Source: Akkermansiaceae bacterium UBA5020 (GTDB lineage: Bacteria > Verrucomicrobiota > Verrucomicrobiia > Verrucomicrobiales > DEV007). Taken from it: a DNA stretch of 64,000 nucleotides. This document shows, piece after piece, positions 42,816-51,576 of the stretch (position 1 is the first letter of the stretch; every line of letters starts with the position of its first letter). The notes beneath the pieces are model-generated. The model was not told the DNA's origin and made no database searches. It saw only the letters and a list, made by a program, of their open reading frames with translations. Made by a program: the position numbers and the translations under genes. The stretch spans positions 1 to 64,000 of the forward strand of contig DGXY01000001.1 of the NCBI GenBank assembly GCA_002396885.1, written 5' to 3'.

Positions 42816-44255
42816 ATGAGCGCTCCCCACATTCCCATCCTCCGGCAAGGCCGCATCCACAAGTCTCTCGACGTGCAGACGGTGCCGAAGCTTGGCACTG
42901 ACCAAGCCGCCGCCGAGATCAGTTTCGCCTGCGCGGACATGATCAAATACGATCTCCACAAGATGGGATCGGCCCGGGCCGCCCTGAAGAAGTTCTCCTG
43001 TCAGGAACTCGTCGAAATCACAAAGAAGGCCGGCGAGATTTTCCTCAACGACGCGCTTCCCGTCGGCACCGAGGGAGCGATGCAGTCGCCGGAGGATTAC
43101 GTCCTTTCGCTCGCTTCGACGAGCGGGCTGCCACATGCGCTCATCCGCATGAACATGAAGCGCCTCGGCGGGATCTTTGCGGACATCGATACGATTTTCC
43201 GTGGTCTTACCCGTGGACTCGACTGGGCCGTGCTCGACAAGGGCTATGGCGAGCAGGGCGGGGCTCCGGTGAGCTTTTCGGCGACGACGAACGAGCTCGC
43301 AGTGATTCTTCCAAGCAACTCGCCCGCGGTGAACGCGCTCTGGATCCCGGCGATCGCGATGAAGGTTCCGGTGTTGTTGAAGCCGGGTCGTGAGGAGCCC
43401 TGGACCCCTTGGCGCATCATCCAGGCCTTCATCAAGGCGGGTGCTCCGGCCGAGGCCTTCAGCTTGTATCCGACTCAGCACGATGGCTCCGGCACCATCA
43501 TCCGGCGCGCCGGACGCGTCATGCTCTTCGGCGACGACTCGACCGTGAAGCAATACGAGAACGACGAACGGATCGAGGTCCACGGCACGGGCTACTCGAA
43601 GATCCTGATCGGCGAGGACGAGATCGATCACTGGGAGAAATACCTCGACACCATCGTCGAGTCCGTTTCTGCGAACTCGGGGCGCAGTTGTATCTGCACC
43701 TCGACCATCGTCGTGCCACGTCATGGCGACGCCATTGCCACCGCCGTGGCGAAGCGCCTCGCCGAGATCAAGCCGCTCGCGCAGGACGATCCGAATGCCA
43801 AGCTCTCGGGCTTCGCCAATCCCATGTTCGCCGAGTGGATCAACGACGCGGTGGAGAAGGGGATCAAGTCGGGCGGGGCCGTCGATGTCACGGCCCAATT
43901 CCGCGAAGGCGAGCGTTTCCATCAGCGCGACGGGATGAACTACCTCCAGCCGACGCTGATCCGGGTGAATTCCTTCGACCAGGAGCTGGCGATCCGCGAA
44001 TTTCTCTTTCCCTTCGCCAGTGTCGTCGAGTGCCCGCAGGCGGAGATGCTCGACAAGATCGGCTACTCCCTCGTTGTCACTGCGGTGACAAAGGATATCG
44101 AGTGGATCAACCGCCTCTTCGACTGCCCCCACATCGACCGGCTCAACATCGGCAACGTGCCGACGAACCGGATCAAGTGGGATCAGCCGCACGAAGGCAA
44201 CTTGTTTGAGTTCCTGTATTCGCGCCGTTCATTCCAGATTGCGGAGATCGCGTGA
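42816..44255 (+). CDS. Aldehyde dehydrogenase superfamily protein (probable acyl reductase)
   Basis: 479 residues. ALDH fold: cofactor region NELAVILPSNSPAVNALWIPAIAMKVPVLLKPG, helix region WRIIQAFIKAGAPAEAFSLYP, and a catalytic loop SANSGRSCICTSTIVV with Cys292 as the likely nucleophile. The C-terminal LNIGNVPTNRIKWDQPHEGN is typical of a distinct subgroup. Placement between an acyl-activating enzyme and an alcohol dehydrogenase suggests it reduces an activated acyl group to the aldehyde, as LuxC or acylating ALDHs do; ordinary aldehyde oxidation is the alternative. The ATG overlaps the stop of a five-codon upstream frame. Confidence 0.85.
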   Translation: MSAPHIPILRQGRIHKSLDVQTVPKLGTDQAAAEISFACADMIKYDLHKMGSARAALKKFSCQELVEITKKAGEIFLNDALPVGTEGAMQSPEDYVLSLASTSGLPHALIRMNMKRLGGIFADIDTIFRGLTRGLDWAVLDKGYGEQGGAPVSFSATTNELAVILPSNSPAVNALWIPAIAMKVPVLLKPGREEPWTPWRIIQAFIKAGAPAEAFSLYPTQHDGSGTIIRRAGRVMLFGDDSTVKQYENDERIEVHGTGYSKILIGEDEIDHWEKYLDTIVESVSANSGRSCICTSTIVVPRHGDAIATAVAKRLAEIKPLAQDDPNAKLSGFANPMFAEWINDAVEKGIKSGGAVDVTAQFREGERFHQRDGMNYLQPTLIRVNSFDQELAIREFLFPFASVVECPQAEMLDKIGYSLVVTAVTKDIEWINRLFDCPHIDRLNIGNVPTNRIKWDQPHEGNLFEFLYSRRSFQIAEIA

Positions 44256-44273
44256 CACGTTAGGGTCTCCCCG

Positions 44274-45446
44274 ATGCCGGCCGACCCCCTTTCGATCGAG
44301 TCCCTCTGCGCGGGAATGAACCTGCCCGAATGGGTGCTGGACTTCCGTCACAGCGCCGGAGGAAGGGTCGTTTTTGGTCCGGGAAAGCTCGCCACGCTGG
44401 GTCAGGAAGCCGCGTCGCTCGGCGCACGCCGGGCGCTCATCGTGACCGACCCCGGTCTTGCGCGGACCGGTTTTGTCTCCGGCGCCCGCGAGTCCTTGCT
44501 CGGGGCCGGACTCACGGTCGCGATTTACGATCAGGTCCGGGAGAATCCCACGACGGAGGATGTTGATGCGTGTGTCGCGATCGCAAGGGCCGAAGGGATC
44601 GACCTCATCGTCGGGCTTGGCGGTGGCTCGAGTCTCGACACGGCCAAGGGCTGCAATTTCATCGTCAGCAATGGTGGTCGCATGCAGGATTACTGGGGCG
44701 TCGGAAAAGCGGCGCAACCCATGCTCCCTTTCATCGCCATCCCCACGACCTCGGGCACGGGAAGCGAGTGTCAGAGTTTCGCCCTCATTGCCGATGCCGA
44801 GACGCATGCTAAGATGGCCTGTGGCGATCCCAAGGCCGCGGCGGCCGTGGCCATCCTCGATCCGGCCTTGACCCTCACGATGCCCGTGGCGGTGACAGCC
44901 CACACCGGCATCGATGCGATCGCCCACGCCCTCGAGACGGCGGTCTGCAACAAACGCAACGAGATTTCCTCGGCCTACGCGCGCGCCGCCTGGCAGCTTC
45001 TCGACGAGGGGATCGCCCGCGTCCTCGCCGAACCCGGCGATATCGAGGCGCGAGCCCGGATGCAGCTTGGTGCCGCCTTCGCCGGCACGGCGATCGAGAA
45101 CTCGATGCTCGGGATCGCGCACTCCTGTGCCAATCCTCTTACCGCCCATTTTGCTACGGTGCACGGACAGGCGGTGGGGACGATGCTGCCCCATGTCATC
45201 GCCTTTAACCGGGTCGGGGCGGAAGCCGCCGCCATTTATGATTCGCTCCACGAGGGCGACCTTGCCGCAAGGGTTCGCGAGCATCTGGCGGTATGCCGCA
45301 TGGATCTAACCCTGCGCGATCTTGGCGTGGACGAAGCGATGATCCCGCAGCTCGCGGAAGAGGCGGCCGCCCAATGGACCGCCCGCTTCAATCCCGTGGC
45401 GGTGGATGCGGCGATGCTCGAGGGCGTCTACCGGGCGGCTTGGTAG
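44274..45446 (+). CDS. Iron-containing alcohol dehydrogenase
   Basis: 390 residues of the group III alcohol dehydrogenase family. The nucleotide site is GLGGGSSLDTAKG, followed by IPTTSGTGSE; iron ligands are expected in DAIAHALE, GIAHSCANPL and TVHGQAVGTML. It interconverts an aldehyde and an alcohol using NAD(P)H. The start is 18 bases after the ALDH stop, so both are in one operon. An internal Met at 44316 (MNLPEWV) is a possible alternative start. No obvious specificity-determining motif. Confidence 0.92.
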   Translation: MPADPLSIESLCAGMNLPEWVLDFRHSAGGRVVFGPGKLATLGQEAASLGARRALIVTDPGLARTGFVSGARESLLGAGLTVAIYDQVRENPTTEDVDACVAIARAEGIDLIVGLGGGSSLDTAKGCNFIVSNGGRMQDYWGVGKAAQPMLPFIAIPTTSGTGSECQSFALIADAETHAKMACGDPKAAAAVAILDPALTLTMPVAVTAHTGIDAIAHALETAVCNKRNEISSAYARAAWQLLDEGIARVLAEPGDIEARARMQLGAAFAGTAIENSMLGIAHSCANPLTAHFATVHGQAVGTMLPHVIAFNRVGAEAAAIYDSLHEGDLAARVREHLAVCRMDLTLRDLGVDEAMIPQLAEEAAAQWTARFNPVAVDAAMLEGVYRAAW

Positions 45447-45590
45447 GCGACCTTTTCTGGACAAGCGCGGATTTCTCCGCGATGGATGAGGCAGGGGAGT
45501 TCTGCGCATCTCGCGATCTCCGTCGCATCGGATTGGGCACCTGTGGTTTGCCCCTAAAAGATTGGCATCCAATCTGCTAAGTAAGAGCCG

Positions 45591-47057
45591 GTGAAAGAAC
45601 AGTTCGAGCATTATGAGGTGGAGGGTTTCTTCGACGAAACCTTCGCGAGAGAGGACAACTCCGTCCGTCCGATGTACCGGGAGACGGCGGATTACTTCGC
45701 CAATCTCTCGGATGATCGGATGAAGTCGAGCCTGCGTTCGCTCGAGCGTACCTTCCTGAAGCAGGGAGTGACCTTCACGGTCTATTCCGATGGTCAGGGG
45801 ACGGAGCGGATCTTTCCCTTCGATCCGGTTCCGCGCATCATCCCCGCCGACGAATGGGCGATGATCGAGCAGGGGCTGCGGCAGCGCATCCAGGCGCTCA
45901 ATCTGTTCCTCAAGGATATCTATTCGGACCGGCGCATCCTCAAGGAAGGGATCGTGCCCGAGGAGTTGATCAAGACCTCGAAGCACAACCGCGCCGAATT
46001 CGCCGGGGTCAAGCTGCCGCACGACACCTACATCCACATCTGCGGAACCGACCTGATCCGCGACAACGACGGGCGCTACTGTGTCCTCGAGGACAACGGG
46101 CGCTGTCCCTCGGGTGTCTCCTACATGCTCGAGAACCGGCTCGCGATGAAGCGGACCTTTCCCGACCTCTACCGCAAGCTCAATGTCGAACGGGTCGCCG
46201 ATTACCCGACGGAGTTGCTGAAGACGCTGCGGTCCGTCTCGCCACGGCAGCAGGATACCCCGGTCTGCGTGCTCCTGACGCCCGGCCAATACAACAGCGC
46301 CTACTTTGAGCACACTTTCCTCGCCCAGCAGATGGGCATCGAGATCGTGGAAGGCCGCGACCTCCTCGTTGAAAACGACCGCGTCTACATGCACACGACC
46401 CGCGGGCTCGTCCAGGTCGACGTGATCTACCGACGCATCGACGACGATTTCCTCGATCCTCGCTTTTTCCGTCGCGACTCCATTCTCGGGGTGCCGGATC
46501 TCATGCGCGCCTATCGGGCGGGCAACGTCACGCTCGTCAACGCCGTAGGGACCGGGGTGGCGGACGACAAGGCGACCTACGCCTATGTGCCCGACATGAT
46601 CCGTTTCTATCTGTCGGAGGAGCCAGTTCTCCCTAACATCGAGACTTATCTGGGAGGTCGTCCTGATGAATTGACCTACATGATCGAGAACATGGACAAT
46701 CTTGTCGTGAAAGCTGTCGACGAGGCGGGAGGCTACGGAATGCTGATCGGGCCCGCCGCGACGAAGGAGGAGGTCGCCGATTTCCGCGACAAGGTGAGGG
46801 CGAATCCGCGCGGCTACATCGCCCAGCCCGTGATCTCGCTCTCGCGTCACCCCACCTTCTGCGATGGCAAGCTCGAGGGGCGGCACATCGACCTGCGCCC
46901 CTTCGTTCTCACCGGCAAGGAGACCGTCGTGATCCCCGGAGGCCTCACCCGCGTCGCTTTGCGCAAGGGATCGCTCGTCGTGAATTCGTCGCAAGGTGGC
47001 GGCAGCAAGGACACTTGGGTGCTACGCGCCACGCCGCCCGTTGAGACGGATCGATAA
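45591..47057 (+). CDS. Circularly permuted ATP-grasp protein (set A)
   Basis: 488 residues from a GTG at 45591 (AAGAG lies just upstream). It matches the DUF404/DUF407 circularly permuted ATP-grasp family: [50 protein letters not shown] (ATP/metal region near residues 167-183), [26 protein letters not shown] and [13 protein letters not shown]. The family is thought to ligate peptides or amino groups, with alpha-E and transglutaminase-like partners that are encoded next. ATP-grasp residues appear intact here, unlike the second copy. No signal peptide; cytoplasmic. Confidence 0.9.
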   Translation: MKEQFEHYEVEGFFDETFAREDNSVRPMYRETADYFANLSDDRMKSSLRSLERTFLKQGVTFTVYSDGQGTERIFPFDPVPRIIPADEWAMIEQGLRQRIQALNLFLKDIYSDRRILKEGIVPEELIKTSKHNRAEFAGVKLPHDTYIHICGTDLIRDNDGRYCVLEDNGRCPSGVSYMLENRLAMKRTFPDLYRKLNVERVADYPTELLKTLRSVSPRQQDTPVCVLLTPGQYNSAYFEHTFLAQQMGIEIVEGRDLLVENDRVYMHTTRGLVQVDVIYRRIDDDFLDPRFFRRDSILGVPDLMRAYRAGNVTLVNAVGTGVADDKATYAYVPDMIRFYLSEEPVLPNIETYLGGRPDELTYMIENMDNLVVKAVDEAGGYGMLIGPAATKEEVADFRDKVRANPRGYIAQPVISLSRHPTFCDGKLEGRHIDLRPFVLTGKETVVIPGGLTRVALRKGSLVVNSSQGGGSKDTWVLRATPPVETDR

Positions 47058-47177
47058 GGAAAAGAGGGTGATCAGTGGTCGGTAATCAGTAATCCGTATT
47101 CAACGAACAGCTGACCCAAACCGACCGCCGATGACCACACGCACCGATTACTGACCACTGATCACCGTTCACCAAAA
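47058..47177. repeat. Word-repeat gap with long inverted repeat
   Basis: GGTGATCAGTGGTC near 47068 has its perfect complement GACCACTGATCACC near 47153, flanked by CAGTAATC/GATTACTG words. Ends directly before the alpha-E gene; may fold into a long hairpin in the mRNA. Confidence 0.6.
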
Positions 47178-48167
47178 ATGCTCTCTCGCGTCGCTGAAAA
47201 CCTCTACTGGATGAGCCGCTCGATCGAGCGGGCCGACAATCTCGCCCGTCTCGTCACCGCGCATCAGAATGAGCTGCTGGATGCCACCTCGGGGCTGACC
47301 GGAGAACACGAGTGGCATCCTCTCCTCGAAGTCACGTCGATGGGGGATGAGAACTCGAATGAGGATGTCGTCACCTACATGGTGAGTTCGAAGGATAATC
47401 CCGACAGTGTCATCAACTGCGTTTTTCAAGCCCGGGAGAATGCCCGGGCTGTCCGGGATCAGATCTCGGAAGAGATGTGGCTTGAGCTCAACGCCCTCTG
47501 GCTCGATCTGAAGCAGATCTCCGAGTCGGATCCGGACCGGCACAGCCGCATCTGCGAAGCGACGGTGCGGTCTTCCCTCCTTTTTCGCGGCATCGTCAAC
47601 ACCTCGCTGCCGCGGACGGATGTGTGGGCTTTCGTGCAACTCGGCGAATACATCGAGCGCGCTGACAAGACGAGCCGGATCGTGGATCTCCCGCACTTCC
47701 TGCCGGTCCACGAGGCGGCTCCGGCCTGGAATACGATGCTGCGGGCCTGCAGCGCGACCGCGGAATACCGGCACCGCTTTGGGGGCGAAGTCGATGCCGC
47801 CAACGCTTCGATGCTCTTGCTCTTTTCGACCACCTTCCCGCGCTCGGTGCGCTTCTGCGTGCGAAAGATGGACGAGCTCCTCCACCAGATCTCGGACACC
47901 GACGAGGGGGAATATCTGAATGAGGCCGAGCGTGCCACGGGGGCGCTCCTCGCCCGTCTCAATTTTGCCGGAGTCGAGGAAATCGGCCAACTCGGATTGC
48001 ACGACTATGTCGATTCGCTTCAGCGCGACCTGAACCGGGTCGGATTCGACATCTCCCAGCGATATTTCCTCCTGCGCCGCGACGCGCCACCGGCGAGCCC
48101 GGAGGATTACGTCAACAGCCGCATGCAGGCCCAGGTGAGCATGCAGCAGCAACAACAGCAACAGTGA
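47178..48167 (+). CDS. Alpha-E domain protein (set A)
   Basis: 329 residues, nearly all helical. The first residues (MLSRVAENLYWMSRSIERADNLARLV) are the signature of the alpha-E (DUF403) family, with repeats of similar helices through the protein (WAFVQLGEYIERADKTSRIVDL is the second Glu-rich motif, where conserved E and R/D suggest metal or substrate binding). C-terminus is a poly-Gln stretch (MQQQQQQQ). Known only as a partner of circularly permuted ATP-grasp and transglutaminase-like proteins; exact role unknown. Confidence 0.9.
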   Translation: MLSRVAENLYWMSRSIERADNLARLVTAHQNELLDATSGLTGEHEWHPLLEVTSMGDENSNEDVVTYMVSSKDNPDSVINCVFQARENARAVRDQISEEMWLELNALWLDLKQISESDPDRHSRICEATVRSSLLFRGIVNTSLPRTDVWAFVQLGEYIERADKTSRIVDLPHFLPVHEAAPAWNTMLRACSATAEYRHRFGGEVDAANASMLLLFSTTFPRSVRFCVRKMDELLHQISDTDEGEYLNEAERATGALLARLNFAGVEEIGQLGLHDYVDSLQRDLNRVGFDISQRYFLLRRDAPPASPEDYVNSRMQAQVSMQQQQQQQ

Positions 48168-48211
48168 CGCGGTGTTTCGCGTCAATGAGTAGCAACAGAT
48201 AAGAGGTTTTC

Positions 48212-51200
48212 ATGTCCATCCAAGCGGCGCTCTATCATCGAACGACCTATCACTTCGACAAGGAGATCTCCTTGTTTCCCCATATCGTCAGGCTGAAGCC
48301 GGCTCCCCATTGCCGGACTCCCATCCTTTCGTATTCGCTGCGGATCGAGCCGGCGGACCATTTCATCAACTGGCAGCAGGATCCCTTCGGGAACTACCTC
48401 GCCCGTCTCGTTTTCCCCGAGAAAACGAAGAAGCTCGAGATTGTCGTCGATCTCGTGGCCGAGATGACGTCGATCAATCCCTTCGACTTCTTTCTCGAGG
48501 AGGCGGCTGAGAAGGTTCCCTTTGCCTACGAGGACTGGCTCCTCGCGGAGCTGGCACCCTATCTTGTGCGCAGTGACATGGCGGAGGGGCTTGATGAACT
48601 GGCCCGCGAGCTGAAGCCAAAGGATCCGATCCGCACGATCGATTTTCTGGTCTCGGTGAACCAGCGCGTCCAGGGACTGGTGGGCTACCAGATCCGCATG
48701 GAGCCAGGGGTGCAGACTTGCGGGGAGACGCTTTCACTGAAGTCGGGCTCTTGTCGCGACTCCGCGTTTCTCCTCGTGCAGCTCTTCCGCACGATGGGGC
48801 TCGCGGCTCGGTTTGTTTCGGGTTACCTCGTGCAACTGGTTCCCGATGAAAAGCCGATCGAGGGCCCCGAGGGGCCGACACGCGATTTCACCGACCTGCA
48901 TGCCTGGACCGAGGTCTATCTGCCAGGGGCCGGCTGGGTCGGGCTCGATCCGACTTCGGGACTCTTCGCGGGAGAGGGGCATATTCCACTCGCCTGCACG
49001 CCCGAACCATCGAGCGCGGCGCCCGTGACGGGAGCGGTGGAACCCTGCGAAACGGAATTTGATTTCGCCAATGACGTGACCCGTCTCCATGAGGAACTGA
49101 GGGTAACCAGGCCCTATTCCGAGGACGAGTGGACCGCGATCGAATCGCTCGGCCACGCCGTCGATGCCCGTCTTGTCAAAGGTGACGTGCGACTTACGAT
49201 GGGCGGCGAGCCGACCTTTGTTTCCATCGACGACATGGATGGCGACGAGTGGAACACCACCGCCGACGGTGATCTGAAACGCACCCGGGCGATCGATCTG
49301 ACCTGGCGTCTTCGCGACGCCTTCGCCCCCGGGGGCATGATCTGGTTCGGGGAAGGGAAGTGGTATCCCGGTGAGCCGGTTCCACGCTGGGCCTACGGGA
49401 TTTTCTGGCGGAAAGACGGCTATCCCATGTGGCGCTCGATCACGACCCTCGCCGATCCCTCCAAGCCCGGGAGCTACGGTTACGAGGAGCCCGGCATTCT
49501 CGCGCGGGGCATCGCGGAGGTGTTGGGGATTCCGCAGGATTGTGCCATCCCGGCGCTCGAGGATGTCGAATACTACCGCTGGCGCGCCTCGACCTTGCCC
49601 CATTTTGAGACGGAGACGGAGGCCTCGGAGGATGATTCTCTCGAACGTCGCGCTCTTGCCGTCCTCGGGAAGCGCGGGCTCGAGGTCCCCAGTGGCTATG
49701 TTCTACCGGTCTACCATCACAAAACCACCAAACGATGGACGGGCGTGCGCTGGCAATTGAAGCGTGGCAATCTCTATCTGATCCCGGGCTCTTCTGCGAT
49801 GGGCTTTCGCCTGCCACTCGACTCGATCCGCAAGGCGACGAAGGAGGACATTCTCAACGAACGCATGCCGCTGAAGGACGTCTTTCCCGATCTCGCTCCC
49901 GACCCGCTGAGCGTCTATGACTCGGTCCCTCCGATGGTGGACGATGGATGGGTGTCGCGAACCGCTCTCGCCGTCGAGATGCGCGAGGGGAGAATCCATG
50001 TCTTCTTTCCGCCGACCGCGACGCTCGAAGCTTATCTCGAGTTGCTCGCCGCCGTGGAAATGGCTGCGACGAGGGCCAATCTCAAAGTGGTGATCGAAGG
50101 ATATGAAGCCCCTTACGACCCCCGCATCGAGCGGTTGAAGGTGACGCCGGACCCCGGGGTTATCGAAGTGAACATTCATCCTTCGGCTTCGTGGAACGAG
50201 TTGGTGTCGCGCACGACGACGCTCTATGAGCAGGCTAGGCTCGCCCGGCTTGGCGCTGAGAAGTTCATGCTCGACGGTCGGCACAGTGGCACGGGTGGCG
50301 GAAACCACGTGGTCATTGGGGGCAAGACTCCGGCCGACAGTCCCTTCCTGCGGCGCCCCGATCTCCTCGCGAGTCTCGTCGCCTACTGGCAGAACCACCC
50401 CGGCCTTTCCTATCTCTTCTCCGGTCTTTTCATCGGCCCGACGAGTCAGGCTCCGCGGGTCGATGAGTCTCGCGACGACCGTCTTTTCGAGCTCGATATC
50501 GCCTTGGCGGCGCTCCGGCGCGGCGTCGATTCCCCGTGGATGGTCGATCGCATCATGCGGCATCTTCTCACCGATCTCACGGGCAACACCCACCGGGCCG
50601 AGTTCTGCATCGACAAACTGGCGTCTCCCGATTCGGCCAGCGGATCACTCGGGCTCCTCGAACTCCGCGCCTTCGAGATGCCGCCGCACCTGCGCATGGC
50701 CCTCGTGCAGAGCCTTCTCGTGCGTTCCCTCATCCTGCTTTTCTGGGAAAAACCCTACCGCCATTCCTCGGTGCGATGGGGCACGGGATTACACGACCGT
50801 TTCATGCTGCCCCACTATGTTTGGGAGGATATCGAGGATGTCTGCGAGGATCTCAAGGCGGGCGGGATCGCATTTGAGAGTGAATGGCTTCGTCCCTTCC
50901 TTGAGTTCCGCTTTCCGAAGTTCGGGGCGGTGCATCATCACGGCATTGATCTCGAATTGCGTGGCGCGCTCGAACCCTGGCACGTCCTCGGTGAGGAATC
51001 GACCAGCCAAGGGACGGCGAGATTCGTCGATTCCTCGCTCGAGCGGCTCCAGGTGCGGGTCAACGGTCTCACCGAAGGGCGTCACGTCATTCTCTGCAAC
51101 GGCCATCGCGTGCCGCTGAATCCTTCCGGCCGCAACGGCGAATGGGTTGGCGGGGTCCGCTTCAAGGCCTGGGATCCACCTTCGGCCCTTCATCCCATGA

Positions 51201-51568
51201 TCGGGGCACAGGTGCCGCTCGTCTTCGACATCGTCGATACCTTCAACCGTCGCTCTCTGGGCGGTTGTGTTTATCACGTGAGCCATCCGGGCGGTCGCAG
51301 CTACGAGACCTTCCCGGTGAATGCCCGCGAGGCCGAATCGCGCCGGGTGGCGAGATTCTGGAACGAGGGACATAGTGCCGGAGTGATCGAGACGGCTGCG
51401 GTCGGACGGGGACGGGGCGGGCCTTCTTATGCTCCTCCACCTCACTTCGAGCTGAACCTTGGCGGGGCTGAAATCCTCGTCGTCCCTCCGGAGTCGATCA
51501 GTTATGAATTCCCGAAAACTTTGGATTTGCGCCGCCCTTCCTATTTGCAAGTCGATGAAATGGACTAG
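48212..51568 (+). CDS. Transglutaminase-like/DUF2126 protein
   Basis: 1118 residues. AGAGG precedes the ATG. The N-terminal third is a bacterial transglutaminase-like unit (beta domain, then the thiol protease fold) with an intact triad: Cys181 (SGSCRD), His230 (LHAWTEV) and Asp246 (GLDPTSG). From about residue 315 the DUF2126 region runs to the end (VRLTMGGEPTFVSIDDMDGDEW, GMIWFGEGKWYPGEPVPRWA, YDPRIERLKVTPDPGVIEVN, DGRHSGTGGGNHVVIGG), related to glutamine synthetase-like amidoligases. It could both cut and form amide bonds. Sits between alpha-E and the fused ATP-grasp/alpha-E gene. Confidence 0.92.
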   Translation: MSIQAALYHRTTYHFDKEISLFPHIVRLKPAPHCRTPILSYSLRIEPADHFINWQQDPFGNYLARLVFPEKTKKLEIVVDLVAEMTSINPFDFFLEEAAEKVPFAYEDWLLAELAPYLVRSDMAEGLDELARELKPKDPIRTIDFLVSVNQRVQGLVGYQIRMEPGVQTCGETLSLKSGSCRDSAFLLVQLFRTMGLAARFVSGYLVQLVPDEKPIEGPEGPTRDFTDLHAWTEVYLPGAGWVGLDPTSGLFAGEGHIPLACTPEPSSAAPVTGAVEPCETEFDFANDVTRLHEELRVTRPYSEDEWTAIESLGHAVDARLVKGDVRLTMGGEPTFVSIDDMDGDEWNTTADGDLKRTRAIDLTWRLRDAFAPGGMIWFGEGKWYPGEPVPRWAYGIFWRKDGYPMWRSITTLADPSKPGSYGYEEPGILARGIAEVLGIPQDCAIPALEDVEYYRWRASTLPHFETETEASEDDSLERRALAVLGKRGLEVPSGYVLPVYHHKTTKRWTGVRWQLKRGNLYLIPGSSAMGFRLPLDSIRKATKEDILNERMPLKDVFPDLAPDPLSVYDSVPPMVDDGWVSRTALAVEMREGRIHVFFPPTATLEAYLELLAAVEMAATRANLKVVIEGYEAPYDPRIERLKVTPDPGVIEVNIHPSASWNELVSRTTTLYEQARLARLGAEKFMLDGRHSGTGGGNHVVIGGKTPADSPFLRRPDLLASLVAYWQNHPGLSYLFSGLFIGPTSQAPRVDESRDDRLFELDIALAALRRGVDSPWMVDRIMRHLLTDLTGNTHRAEFCIDKLASPDSASGSLGLLELRAFEMPPHLRMALVQSLLVRSLILLFWEKPYRHSSVRWGTGLHDRFMLPHYVWEDIEDVCEDLKAGGIAFESEWLRPFLEFRFPKFGAVHHHGIDLELRGALEPWHVLGEESTSQGTARFVDSSLERLQVRVNGLTEGRHVILCNGHRVPLNPSGRNGEWVGGVRFKAWDPPSALHPMIGAQVPLVFDIVDTFNRRSLGGCVYHVSHPGGRSYETFPVNAREAESRRVARFWNEGHSAGVIETAAVGRGRGGPSYAPPPHFELNLGGAEILVVPPESISYEFPKTLDLRRPSYLQVDEMD

Positions 51569-51576
51569 CTTTGCCG

